This document shows positions 12,232 to 21,992 of a stretch of DNA of 64,000 nucleotides, one piece after another; within the stretch, counting starts at the first letter, position 1, and each line of letters opens with the position of its first letter. Below the pieces are notes generated by a model, which was not told where the DNA came from, ran no database searches, and saw only the letters and a program-made list of their open reading frames with translations. The translations under genes were made by a program, and so were the position numbers. The stretch covers positions 62,001 through 126,000 of the forward strand of contig VCMS01000152.1 of NCBI GenBank assembly GCA_022539475.1, given 5' to 3'. The DNA comes from Gracilaria domingensis (taxonomy: Eukaryota > Rhodophyta > Florideophyceae > Gracilariales > Gracilariaceae).

Positions 12232-12282
12232 GCGGAGAGTTGCAGTTCTCCTCTACATCTCACGTCTGACCAGAGAGAAACC

Positions 12283-12993
12283 ATGAGTGCTGCTCGAAGC
12301 CCAGCACATTCACCTGGCAAAAGCCCAGAGACCCAAAACGACACTTCTGATTCCTTTGCGACCAAGCCAGAGTCAAATATTCTCGCACAGGCAATGAAAG
12401 CCACCAACAATGAAACCTCGCCGCAAACCACACCGGTAAACAACGTGGTAAACTGTAGTCAGCACTATGACCACGAAACAATCATCGTGCTTTTGCAAAT
12501 GATGAAAGAGGCTGGATATGGAGACCGAAAGAAGCAGAAAAAATCTTTAAAGGAAGTGTTCCAACTTGCGACGGAAATGGCAAAGAAGCAGCACAACATA
12601 GCCCGATCAGCTAAAGCGTGGCAGAAGAAATTTACGCGAATCAAGCAAGACTACAGCGCATACATTTCAAAGATCAGTGAGTCCGGAAGAGACGGTGATG
12701 ACCCGGATCTCTATAGTAAACCGGATTTCTATGAGGAGATGCACGAGTTAGAAAATGCAAAAGCGCGACATAATCCTCCTGCTGTGCTCACTAGCGTATC
12801 AGGAACGGCGAATAACGATTTCACGATAACCAGCTCGCGGAAAAGGCAAAAAGTTTCGCATGCCACCTCCACAGAAATCTACATGACAGAATCAAAGGAA
12901 TGCCAATTAAAGATGTTGGAGGAATTGAAGCGCGGTAATGACGAGAAAGAAAAGATGCGGTCTGTCATTGAACGCTTACTCGACAAGTTCTAA
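12283..12993 (+). CDS. MYB/SANT-like DNA-binding protein of Harbinger
   Basis: The open frame begins further left, but an in-frame ATG at 12217 lies inside the third 88-bp repeat, so ATG at 12283 (context ACCATGA) is preferred, giving 236 residues. The N-terminal third is Ser/Pro/Thr-rich. A helical basic middle (about residues 70-140, with KAWQKKFTRIKQDYSAYI) resembles the trihelix/SANT-like domains of the second Harbinger protein. A charged C-terminal helix rich in Glu and Lys follows. In this family the protein carries the transposase to the nucleus and to the element ends. It ends three bases before the convergent transposase frame closes. The frame is intact. Confidence 0.7.
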   Translation: MSAARSPAHSPGKSPETQNDTSDSFATKPESNILAQAMKATNNETSPQTTPVNNVVNCSQHYDHETIIVLLQMMKEAGYGDRKKQKKSLKEVFQLATEMAKKQHNIARSAKAWQKKFTRIKQDYSAYISKISESGRDGDDPDLYSKPDFYEEMHELENAKARHNPPAVLTSVSGTANNDFTITSSRKRQKVSHATSTEIYMTESKECQLKMLEELKRGNDEKEKMRSVIERLLDKF

Positions 12994-14291
12994 TTAATTT
13001 CGTACAGTTTCTCGATGACATAATGCAATAGAGCATCTCTCTGTTTCTTGCCTTTTGAAGTCTCAGCCGTTATAACTTCTTGTTCATATTGCTGTTCGTC
13101 CTGTGGGAGGAACGCCTCTCCGGGGTCGTCGTTATCAATGCACATATTGTGCATGATGACACATGCGCTACAAAGGAAGACGATATCGTCTTCATGACGA
13201 AGTCGAACACCACCCTTGAGGACCAAGAAGCGGTGCTTCAGTATACCAAAAGCGCATTCAATGGGCTTTCGCGTGTGCGACGCAATTGCATCCCAGGTTT
13301 TGAGGACAGGATTTGCAGCCATTTCAGCCTTGCTGCTGCTTTTCATCATATTGACATCCAAACGAAACGCACAATCGCCGATCAAGTACGGCCTTACTTC
13401 GATTCCTGCAATGTTAAGGCCCGGTATGTTTGGGCCGAGCCATTATTTGTCCTCGATCATTTTCTTGAGCGTGCATCTGTTGTATATTGTAGAATCACCG
13501 TATACACCTGGACGCCCTACATCAATATACCAGAACTTTCTGTCGGCTGACGCTACAGCAAAGAGAACAATACTAGGGTATCCTTTGTAGCACCGGTATT
13601 CGTAGTATTGGGACTCCGGACACATGGGCCAGGGAATATGAGTACTATCTATAGCTCCTACGCAGTAGGGAAGTCCTCTTATGTTCTGAAAGCCTTTCAT
13701 AACAGCTGCTATGGGTTCTTCCCCCTGCGGTAATGCTACTTGATCGCCGAATACGGTGCATACTTCCCTGCATATTACCTTAACGTCTCCGTCCACGGAG
13801 CTCTTGCCGATTCCTAGTTGCGCAGCTACCGCATCGAAAGACGCTCCGCCGCTGTACTTAAAAAAAGAGGCCAGCCGTAGCTCCGGTTTGAGTGGTTGCC
13901 GGAAGTTGGTGGTCTGCTTGCTGATCCTGTAATGTAATCGAGAAAGAAGCTTCGTAAAGACAGTTGAGGACACGCGGAATAACGCCTGTCATGAGCCACT
14001 GGCAATAAAGCTAGGCTGCAGCGCATAGTTGAAGAACCACTCAGGATCGTTGCGGACATGTTGCCATGATCTTCCGGAGGCTCCATGTCGTTGTTCAGCA
14101 GGTTCAAGTGCCATAACAGTCACCAAAGTATCATTGTTGACGGCAACAGCCACGGCTTCTGCCTCGGTCTCAAGAGATTCAAGGGTCTGTAGAAGAAGCA
14201 CAACGACAGCTTTGCGATGCCTTGAGTCCATCGAGCAAAATAGGTAGATGTCCAGGGCGTGGGTATCCCTCTGTAGCGTACCCAATTTCAC
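12990..14291 (-). pseudogene. PIF/Harbinger transposase (DDE_Tnp_4), interrupted
   Basis: One reading frame runs from 14291 to 12990 and is interrupted by a TGA near 13985 and a TAA near 13443. Everything between and after the stops stays in frame. Family landmarks are GVGAID-like YCVGAIDSTHI (first catalytic Asp), the YKGYPSIVLFAVASAD stretch, GDCAFRL (second Asp zone) and KPIECAFGILKHRF (catalytic Glu). The start is uncertain; an internal Met beginning MDSRHRK is also possible. With only two point-like stops, inactivation looks recent. The enzyme would cut and paste the element into 3-bp sites. Confidence 0.85.
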
Positions 14292-14591
14292 GACGATCGT
14301 AGACGCGCCGGAGACAAATGCTTCGTGTCATATTGGGACAAACTTTTTACCGGTTCATGGGGAATTAGACAAAAAGCGTCGTGAAATGTCCAGGTGTAGA
14401 CACCCCCTGAGTTTAACTCAACTGGGGTACTATAGGTTCTAGCTTTACAGTTTCCCAGTTGATCAGGAAACAATCTACTTTGATCTTTGAGGCACACTCC
14501 GTGGTTAATTCGCCCTCATCGACGTTAGTAACAACAGCCTTACCCCTAAGAGCGTGAAGCATCTTGGTCGGGAAGTACCTTGGGAGAAATC

Positions 14592-15017
14592 ATGTCCCAC
14601 CACGCGAAACTAGCTACCCTGCTACTCATTGTCATCTTAGCCGTGCACGCCACAACTTCTTCCGCAGCAGAGCTTCAAATCGAAACTGTAAGACAGGGGG
14701 ACTGTGATCGGAAAGCAAAGAAAGGAGACCGTTTACTGATGCACTACGAAGGAACCCTAGAAGACGGAAGCGAATTCGACAGTTCGTACAAACGTGGAGA
14801 TCCCTTCGCCTTTGTTTTGGGTCAGGGCATGGTGATCAAGGGATGGGATGAAGGGCTGGAAGGTATTTGCAAGGGAGAAATTCGCAAATTGATCATCCCG
14901 CCGCACAAAGGATATGGAGATCGAGGGTTTCCACCGGTCATTCCAAAGAAAGCGACGCTGAAGTTCAAAGTAGAATTGGTTGGGTTTGGTCCAGATGACG
15001 ATGAACGAGAGTTGTAA
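14592..15017 (+). CDS. FKBP-type peptidyl-prolyl isomerase, ER type (FKBP2-like)
   Basis: ATG at 14592 gives 141 residues; an upstream in-frame TTG was not used. Residues 1-26 form a signal peptide (hydrophobic [12 protein letters not shown], then small residues ATTSSAA). The rest is a complete FKBP domain: [53 protein letters not shown] and LKFKVELVG contain the usual active-site aromatics. It speeds Xaa-Pro isomerisation, presumably of secretory proteins. The C-terminus DDDEREL resembles, but is not, a canonical K/HDEL retrieval signal. No intron is seen. Left neighbour is the Harbinger element, whose end lies about 185 bp upstream and may form part of its promoter. Confidence 0.93.
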   Translation: MSHHAKLATLLLIVILAVHATTSSAAELQIETVRQGDCDRKAKKGDRLLMHYEGTLEDGSEFDSSYKRGDPFAFVLGQGMVIKGWDEGLEGICKGEIRKLIIPPHKGYGDRGFPPVIPKKATLKFKVELVGFGPDDDEREL

Positions 15018-15261
15018 ATGATTGAAGCGGATCGGGCCACCTGGATCTACACGTAAATGCTGAAAACAAAACTAAGATAGCATGATGATCAGATTCAGAA
15101 CGTGATATGTCGCTGGCCCTTGTATGTGATTCACGAAACGCGTACTTTTTTTCATCGTACGTGTGGGTTTGGTAAGACCTCATAACCGTATAAACATCCC
15201 TCCTTTACTCCTTATAGTGTACAATGCTTCTCTTCATAGGAAAGTTACCTCTAGAAGAAAT

Positions 15262-15283
15262 CCAGCATCTTAAAAGATGCTGG
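15262..15283. repeat. Perfect 10-bp hairpin
   Basis: CCAGCATCTT and AAGATGCTGG are exact reverse complements separated by AA. It lies 245 bp past the FKBP stop codon, with no T-run after it. Confidence 0.8.
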
Positions 15284-15994
15284 GGTCCGTCGCAGACCGA
15301 GGGTCGATCCGTTTCAGTTCCCTCGGCACCATGTGAAGGCGAATCGCACGTGTCTGCCATACTAGACATCAGCTACAAGCAAAAAGAGCGCTGTACTCAC
15401 TGGGTTACTGCACGGATCGCGAGTAGTTGGTCCCAAGGGTGTTTCCGACTGCGAGCTTTTCTGCACCGAAGATCAGCCAGGATGCAAGACAGCGGCACCT
15501 ATATCTTTTGGTTGGAGCGCGACAACTCTCGAATGCCCTAACCACTTCTTTCGTCCGCAGTGTGCCGCGAAAGTAGCGACAAGCTACGGGTCTCTGCCAA
15601 GGACTGCAGCTTTCTATGACTCTGCTAATTAAGATACTGCTAGATATACTGGGTGCTCAAATATGTGCTCCCGCGAATTTGTGTTGCTCTAATGGAGGCC
15701 AGCCCACTTACAGGTTCTGATCTACGTTTTCAACATCCTCTAGGTACCGTCGTACTCTGCCTAGCCAGTAGCGTTGTTATAGATGTTCTTACTAAAGATG
15801 ACGAACGATGCCACGATCATAGAATGCATGCGAAAACAGTAGACGAGCTTCTTTCCCGACGACCTTCACGTTATGGACTCTCGGAGTGTGCAAATTGCGG
15901 TGCCAAATGTGAGATATGAAGTTATTGTAGCTTCGTTAACCTCCATAATTTGAAATTACGGTTCAAGTTTCCGAACTGTTTGCTTTGCTTCAGT

Positions 15995-16066
15995 GTGCTG
16001 GGACGCACATGTGAACTCCAGAAAGATACGTCCCAGCACCCTTGGTCAATGCCAATGGCATTGACC
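15995..16066. repeat. Two adjacent perfect hairpins
   Basis: The first has arms GTGCTGGGACG (15995-16005) and CGTCCCAGCAC (16029-16039) with a 23-base loop. Four bases later comes the second: GGTCAATGCC (16044-16053) and GGCATTGACC (16057-16066) with loop AAT. Both are exact. Confidence 0.8.
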
Positions 16067-16891
16067 CTGCTGACTGGATGGTCGATCGTACAGTTGGTAT
16101 CTCTCGGTTTCAAATGGACTCTCTCGGATTTGCTAGCCCTATAATCGCCAAAGTTATCCCATCTAGCTCCGGAATTGGGTCATATGCAACCAACATATTG
16201 CGGCGACAGCTGGGATCATATCGGATTTTTCACAACCGTGCTCGCATCCCAGTAATGAGCAGCTCGATGCCTTCGAGCGTTGCAGTGGTTGAAATCGGAA
16301 TGGGGACAGATCTTCACGGGCAGAATGCCACCGTGGCTGCTACTCGAGCATGCAGAAGTATGTAGAGGTCTGTTCGTGTTTTGCATGAATCTTCGCGTCC
16401 GTTTACTAACCAACTCTACGAACACCAGACGCCATAGAATTCAACTCGCTTCCTGGATTGGCCCGCCTTCTTCCCGATGGTGACTTCAGCAAAATGCGAG
16501 TTCACGTCAAGCTTGGAGTTCCAGAACCGTTTCAGAACGATGTTGATGTGGAATGACCGTACGAAGCTGGAGACTCTGTGCTCAGCGTGTGTGCTGGAGC
16601 AAGGGAGAGAGCGAACAATGTATGTCGCAGCTGTATCTGCTGACACAGACGTTCGTTAATGACCTCTCTGAAACTGCAGTGGGGTATCCACATACTCGCT
16701 GGCAATAAGATGCAATACTATTGTTCGCACAACATGTGAGGTCCTGCTGGGTGCTCCAAAACCAATGATTCTCTTCATCTATAGAAGCCGAATAGTGCTC
16801 GCTCTCGAAACATATATTTGTGTCAGATATGTTCATCTTTGTTAAATGTTCTAATCATAGCTAAAGTTGCGGTTATTAGTTACATTACGTT

Positions 16892-19573
16892 CTACGACGA
16901 AGTCCTAGGTTTTGCCAGTCGAGCTTTCGCAGCGAAGGCTCCTGGTCCCTTCTTCTTCTTGAAGTTCTTATCATCAATACGGGACGGAATCGTTTGCCAA
17001 AATCGTAAACAGGGATTCGAAGGAGGAAGGAAATGCTTAAAGAAGAGCATGAAGAACATTAACAGAAAAAGCGTTCTGCCAGGTACAATCAACAAAACGA
17101 AGCCCACGACGCACAGCGCACCGACAGCAACCCAGCTTTGCCAATCTTCGCAACCCCACAAGAACAACGCTTGAAACTTTCCTAGCTCTCGGTTCAACCG
17201 ATTTAGAACATTTTGAGCAGCCATAAGGACGTCGTGCATTTGGGCTACCATTTCGAGAACATTAGCTCGTCTTCTTCGCGCATCCTCTTTCTCCGCACGA
17301 CCCATGCCAAGACCCAACCAGTTGTATTTCGTCTCTACAACCCATGCTGCCTGGATGAAGAATAAGGCGGCAGGAACAAAATTTACGAGCCCTTTCGCTG
17401 CTATAATGATACATAGAAGTATCGCCAAGATTGTTGCAGGAGGGTTCCGCCATTGAAATAAGTAGTTCAGAAACTGAACAACTCTTGCCAAAGGAGAGCA
17501 AAGCTCAGCAAACGTCCCAATTGCATCTCCAAGACGCCCAGCGTCGAAAGGTTCGGAATCTTTTGCCTGATAGAGGCAATCATTAGCTTCCATATTCTCG
17601 CGGATTGCCGCAAGGGCCCTTCCAATCCATGTCCTCCCACTTTGCCGTTCATGAGCTCGCACAGATTCCGTGTACCAATTGATGAGTTGATGCCTCTGGT
17701 CGGGGAAAGAGAAGATGATCAGACTATCTGATACACGCTTTCCTGTTACTCTTCTCAGAGCCCGATACCGAACAATATTCGCATGGGCAGCAACAGCAAG
17801 CAAAGGAGGGGATGGCTCGTGACGGAAAGGGGAACGCAAATAGTTGAGTGGACCCCCCTTTGAAGGGGCTGACGCACTACCGTTGTTCCCAGTGTCTTCC
17901 TCTTTAATCTCATCCTCTTTCGCGGTTGAATCCTGCTGTGGTATAGATGGAACTGCCCGACCTGTACCACCAAAGCCAAGATGTATGTGCAACTTGTGCG
18001 CTGCAACCATTTCGGAAATGATTCGAACCCAGTTATCCCGTTTTCTCGTCTCGCGAAACTCAAGTAAACTAAACACAAGCGGCTTTTTGCTGGCCATGAA
18101 GTGGCGTGTGAGTTTTCCCACATGTTGAGACATGGTCTCTTCTTCGTGGTCATTTGCACTTGTATATGGATTGTCTTTTGTTCCCTTCTCCGGCTTTTCA
18201 ACCAGTGTTAACAGCCCATCACGTGCCGCTTTCGTCTCCGTTTCCAGCTTGATTTCAATACTATCTCTCATCATGAACGGAATCGAACCTTTTTCCACTG
18301 CCGCAATTGTGCCTAATCGCACGACGTAGTGATTCTTACCAACGGCGGCCATAAATACAATATATCGCTGGCTGATATAGAGTTTGCCCAGCGTAGGAAA
18401 AACATCGCTGTGATCCAGAGCACCCTGAGATTTTATAAGCAACTCTCCAGGGTCAATGCCAAGTTCGGATTTCACGCGCAGCCAGTCATCATCATGACAT
18501 GCATACTTATCCTGCACCGCTTCAAAAAAACGCTTCCATGTGTCATACCGGAGTGCCAAGTCAAGCGGATACAAATCGGCGGATAGGGATCTACCTGAAG
18601 CAGAGTCCTCGAGATTTTGATCAGATACTTTCGAATCCGAGGAATCTCTTCTTCGGCCTTTATCAGCTGTATCACGACTTCTACGTCTAGCAGCTGGGGA
18701 GGGGTGCGGCCATCGAACACTGCGCCCAATGATATCTGAACGATGGGGGCGTCTTTCCCGGTGGGTTTCTCTGGAACGGTCTCTGCGGACCGTGAACTGT
18801 CTGCCGGCAGCCTCACTTTCTTGATCTGCGGATCGGCGAACTTGGTCCTTGACGAGCTCGTCGAAGACGATGCCTGCCACGGCCGCATCCGTAACTGGAC
18901 CAATAAAAGGGGTGTACTTGGTGAACTCATCCCTTAGGACAAAGCCCGAGCCGGTCCTGTCCATAAGATTGAACAGCCATGACGCAGCATTCTGCATAGC
19001 CAGGGCATCCTGCGTTCTCAACGTGGACATAATAACATAGTCAGCCAAGTCCCTCGGCGTCGGTTCAAAGCCATTGGAAAAGGCAGCGGATGAAGGGTTC
19101 GGCGCCACGTTGGAAGCATGAAACTCGAGCTGTAGCTGTTCAAGGGTCTTTCCCAAGAGGTCTGCACAGGCCTTTACGACGGCGTCGCGCCATTCCGACC
19201 CCGTGATGACGCCGTGAAGTGGGAAGGATTGGCCGTCCGTGGCGGTGGTTGCATCGCTCGGCACGAATGAGTCAGAATTTGGCTCGTTGGATGTGCTGCC
19301 TTCAGAATCGGTGCTCGGTTCCGAAGAGCGGTCTATTCGCTCCCTGAACATGGATAGAGGATCCTGAAACGTGTTTGCCAGCGAAGTGGGTCCGCGGCGA
19401 CGCATGGCGGTTTTCCTGAGCGAGTTTGCCGAGAAGTTGTTTCGAATTCTGCGGAAGATGGCCAGCTCGACGTCGCCCTCCTCGCGACCGCCGTCATGCA
19501 GGCCGGTGACGCCGTCAACCACGTGGGAGCCGGGGGAGGACGGCGGCGCGGCGGATGAAACGGGGTCGGCCAT
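16892..19573 (-). CDS. DUF639-like membrane protein with GRAM-like domain
   Basis: ATG at 19573 gives 893 residues; the frame stays open upstream but with no convincing earlier start. It resembles the plant DUF639 proteins of unknown function, some reported in plastid membranes. Seen here are a Ser/Thr-rich N-terminus, an EF-hand-like segment (DRTGSGFVLRDEF), an Arg-rich linker, and a GRAM-like beta-rich domain (LGKLYISQRYIVFMAAVG). Near the C-terminus are two hydrophobic pairs: ILAILLCIIIAAKGLVNFVP and the stretch from WVAVGALCVVGFVLLIV to LLMFFMLFFKHFLPP. A Lys-rich tail ends the protein. Lipid binding through the GRAM-like part is inferred. It shares a 570-bp head-to-head promoter with the GPAT gene, which would fit a membrane-lipid theme. 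Confidence 0.72.
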   Translation of the reverse strand: MADPVSSAAPPSSPGSHVVDGVTGLHDGGREEGDVELAIFRRIRNNFSANSLRKTAMRRRGPTSLANTFQDPLSMFRERIDRSSEPSTDSEGSTSNEPNSDSFVPSDATTATDGQSFPLHGVITGSEWRDAVVKACADLLGKTLEQLQLEFHASNVAPNPSSAAFSNGFEPTPRDLADYVIMSTLRTQDALAMQNAASWLFNLMDRTGSGFVLRDEFTKYTPFIGPVTDAAVAGIVFDELVKDQVRRSADQESEAAGRQFTVRRDRSRETHRERRPHRSDIIGRSVRWPHPSPAARRRSRDTADKGRRRDSSDSKVSDQNLEDSASGRSLSADLYPLDLALRYDTWKRFFEAVQDKYACHDDDWLRVKSELGIDPGELLIKSQGALDHSDVFPTLGKLYISQRYIVFMAAVGKNHYVVRLGTIAAVEKGSIPFMMRDSIEIKLETETKAARDGLLTLVEKPEKGTKDNPYTSANDHEEETMSQHVGKLTRHFMASKKPLVFSLLEFRETRKRDNWVRIISEMVAAHKLHIHLGFGGTGRAVPSIPQQDSTAKEDEIKEEDTGNNGSASAPSKGGPLNYLRSPFRHEPSPPLLAVAAHANIVRYRALRRVTGKRVSDSLIIFSFPDQRHQLINWYTESVRAHERQSGRTWIGRALAAIRENMEANDCLYQAKDSEPFDAGRLGDAIGTFAELCSPLARVVQFLNYLFQWRNPPATILAILLCIIIAAKGLVNFVPAALFFIQAAWVVETKYNWLGLGMGRAEKEDARRRRANVLEMVAQMHDVLMAAQNVLNRLNRELGKFQALFLWGCEDWQSWVAVGALCVVGFVLLIVPGRTLFLLMFFMLFFKHFLPPSNPCLRFWQTIPSRIDDKNFKKKKGPGAFAAKARLAKPRTSS

Positions 19574-20144
19574 GGCTGGGCGCTGCCATGGACAGCGCGC
19601 AGGCAGGCGCAGGCGGCGGAAGCAGACGGCAGCACGCGCGAGCGCCACCGGAGGCAGGTCGGCTGCGCCCGGACTTGCGCGCGTGGGCAGAGCGCGGAAG
19701 CACCAAGTTGCTTGGCCCTTGGCGACGCGCGTGACGGTGCATGGCCTGCTTGTCACGCGGTGCAGTGCTGACGTGTACCGCGCAACGCGCCGCGCCACGT
19801 GTCCAGCGCGCGGCGTCGCTCGCTCAGAATCTGCGCTGCGGATGCGGATGCTATCGCATCTGTGGCGAGCGCGCTACTGTAGCCACGAAGGTGAAGCCCC
19901 GGCCGCGTGCGCGCTGCTCCGCTCGGCTTCCCCTTCCACTGTGCGCGCCTCGCCGTGCCCGTCTGCGACTCACCGCCTGCCCCCACCTCCGCGCGTCGCC
20001 GCCCGGCTACCGCCTCTTCCTGCCCCCACCCCCCGCCGCCGTCATCCGCCGCGCTTCTCTTCATGACTTCCACCTAGCGCGTCCCGTCGCTTCCATTCTC
20101 TCCGCGCGCTCGACGCCCATGCCGCGCGCCGCCGCTCCGCCACC
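19574..20144. promoter_or_regulatory. Bidirectional promoter region, GC-rich
   Basis: About 570 bp separate the divergent DUF639-like and GPAT genes. The sequence is GC-rich with CGCG clusters and pyrimidine-rich CCCCCACCCCC-like runs at about 19980-20040. No clear TATA box is seen on either side. Confidence 0.5.
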
Positions 20145-21749
20145 ATGCTCAAGTTCCGAAACATCTCGCTCCTTCGTCGCCTCTATGTCTGGGGCCTTTC
20201 CGTGATCACACGCATAGCGTACGAGCCGGAGCACCGCGCCCCGCTTGAAGACGAGCATCCGGACGCGCAGAGAATACGACGCATCAACTCCGAGCTCGAG
20301 TTCGGCCCCCATGCATGGCAGAACTCCTTCCTCGAGTCCTCGGGCTATGTTTCCTCCCCCCACAGGCAGAACGCTTTCCAGCTCGATGACGTAACCAGCT
20401 TCATTTCCGACGGCATCGAGTCCATCGTCGACGACACACTCACGCGATGCTTCACCGCAGACCCTCCCCATCCCTGGAACTTCCTCACTAGAAACATCCC
20501 GCCTGGACGGTGGCAAATGACTCCTCATCAGTCCTTGCTCTGGCTAATCGGCGTCTGGGCGCGATATTGCGTGTTCCTGCCACTGCGAATCGCCATCATT
20601 ATCATCGGAGCCCTTTGCTTCCTCATCGGCTGGGGCCTTTCCTACGTGCTACCGTTTGTTCGTTTCAAGCGTTTTGCGCGAAAGTTTCTTCTTCGATTCC
20701 TCGCGTCCGTTGTTGTGGCGTCCTGGTCTGGCTACGTGCGCTACTATGGAAAGCGCCCTGAACGCCGCCCCAACCAGATCTACGTTGCAAATCATACTTC
20801 TCTCATCGACCTCTTCGTTTTGCACAAAGACTACAACTTTAGCTGCATTGGTCAGCGCCACGTCGGTCTGGCTGGCTTGTTGCAGGATCTGCTTATGGCT
20901 GCTCAAGACCATGTTTGGTTCGACCGAGAGGAAGGCAGCGATCGCCGCGTGGTCACACAACTGCTACGCGAACACGTTCTCAACGGCAGCAAAGAACCAA
21001 TGCTCGTCTTCCCGGAGGGCACATGCACCAACTCTGAGTACTGCATCATGTTTAAGAAGGGTAGTTTTGCGCTTGATGTAGAAGTGCACCCTATTGCTAT
21101 GAGATATCGAAGACGCTTCGGCGATCCGTTTTGGAATTCACAGACTACAAGCTTCCCGCGCCATTTAGTCGACTTGATGACCAGCTGGGCGGTTGTTTGC
21201 GATGTGCACTACATGGAACCGCAAAAAATTCAACCTGGTGAGACAGATGTGCAGTTCGCCAATCGTGTCAAGAAGCTTATCTGTGAAAGGGCGGGTCTGA
21301 TAAGCGTAAACTGGGATGGTTTCCTGAAGCGACATCGAATCTCTCCCAAATTCCTTGATTCACGACAGCGAGCGCTTGCGAACGTAATTACGCGGAGGCT
21401 GAAGGGAGAGTTGCCGCGCTCTGTTAGTTCCTCCGTACTTGCCGATATGGATGTCGCATATCCCCAGACAGTTGCCATGGCCAATGCAGTTGGGGGAGGA
21501 ATGGACACATTGGCATACGAGCGCCCGCTCAGTCTGGGTCATTCAAATGGGAGAGTGTCACAACCGTGGGCGAGAAGGCGTCGAACTGTGCGAGATGAAG
21601 GTAATACCACATCGAAATTCGTGGGCAAGACGTTCAGGGAAGTTGTAAGATGGGTTATGGCTATTGGACTTTTAGTCGCAGCAGCCGTATTGACTGATCG
21701 CCTAATGCCTGTATCTATGAAGCAGACACTGAGATCACGCTTTTCGTAG
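20145..21749 (+). CDS. Glycerol-3-phosphate acyltransferase, GPAT9/GPAT3-4 type
   Basis: ATG at 20145 sits in a good context (CACCATG) and gives 534 residues, longer than plant GPAT9 because of extended N- and C-termini. Two membrane segments occur at about residues 132-175. The acyltransferase motifs follow: VANHTSLIDL (block I, near residue 213) and LVFPEGTCTN (block III, near 288), with the DHVWFDREE and VHPIAMRY regions between and after. A C-terminal hydrophobic segment (about 505-520) suggests a second anchor. The enzyme makes lysophosphatidate from glycerol-3-phosphate and acyl-CoA in the ER, the first step to storage and membrane glycerolipids. No intron. Confidence 0.92.
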   Translation: MLKFRNISLLRRLYVWGLSVITRIAYEPEHRAPLEDEHPDAQRIRRINSELEFGPHAWQNSFLESSGYVSSPHRQNAFQLDDVTSFISDGIESIVDDTLTRCFTADPPHPWNFLTRNIPPGRWQMTPHQSLLWLIGVWARYCVFLPLRIAIIIIGALCFLIGWGLSYVLPFVRFKRFARKFLLRFLASVVVASWSGYVRYYGKRPERRPNQIYVANHTSLIDLFVLHKDYNFSCIGQRHVGLAGLLQDLLMAAQDHVWFDREEGSDRRVVTQLLREHVLNGSKEPMLVFPEGTCTNSEYCIMFKKGSFALDVEVHPIAMRYRRRFGDPFWNSQTTSFPRHLVDLMTSWAVVCDVHYMEPQKIQPGETDVQFANRVKKLICERAGLISVNWDGFLKRHRISPKFLDSRQRALANVITRRLKGELPRSVSSSVLADMDVAYPQTVAMANAVGGGMDTLAYERPLSLGHSNGRVSQPWARRRRTVRDEGNTTSKFVGKTFREVVRWVMAIGLLVAAAVLTDRLMPVSMKQTLRSRFS

Positions 21750-21992
21750 AATCTAGAGAGCGAATTGGGTGCACCTGATGCAGACGGTGTGTACAACATG
21801 TCTGTTCTACACATGATACGCTGACCAGGATTGTAACCAGCAATTATGTAAATCTGTGCATTATTCATCGTCAGACACCACTGATCCCAGTGGTAGGATC
21901 TGCCATCGTACTTGAGCCACTGATAGATCAAGTGATCGAAGTCTTGGGACTGCTGAGGCTGAATGTCTTCAAATCGTCTCGCTATCCAGTGA

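Larger units (their letters stand above)
11834..14407 (-). mobile_element. PIF/Harbinger DNA transposon, 2574 bp, both ends present
   Basis: Both ends carry the perfect 13-bp inverted repeat GGGGGTGTCTACA, followed by an imperfect continuation containing TGGACATTTCA. The ends are flanked by TGA at 11831-11833 and 14408-14410, a 3-bp target duplication as expected for PIF/Harbinger. Inside are the two genes typical of the family: a MYB/SANT-like protein on plus and a DDE transposase on minus, facing each other. A triple 88-bp tandem repeat lies just inside the left end. The transposase frame has two in-frame stop codons, so this copy is unlikely to move by itself, although its ends look intact and usable in trans. 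Confidence 0.9.
15018..16891. other. Gene-free spacer with several perfect hairpins
   Basis: No frame in this 1.9-kb stretch shows recognisable protein motifs or looks like its neighbours. It contains three short perfect inverted repeats, listed separately. I see no tRNA or rRNA signature. Unrecognised non-coding RNA or decayed transposon sequence are both possible. Confidence 0.5.

Noticed and set aside
15650-16480. Short plus-strand frames in the spacer after FKBP
   Set aside because: Random-looking composition, no motif, no consistent frame; left as non-coding.
19371-20205. Long plus-strand frames in the GC-rich promoter between DUF639 and GPAT genes
   Set aside because: Arg/Ala/Pro-rich composition is what GC-rich non-coding DNA gives; they overlap the DUF639 N-terminus in antisense.
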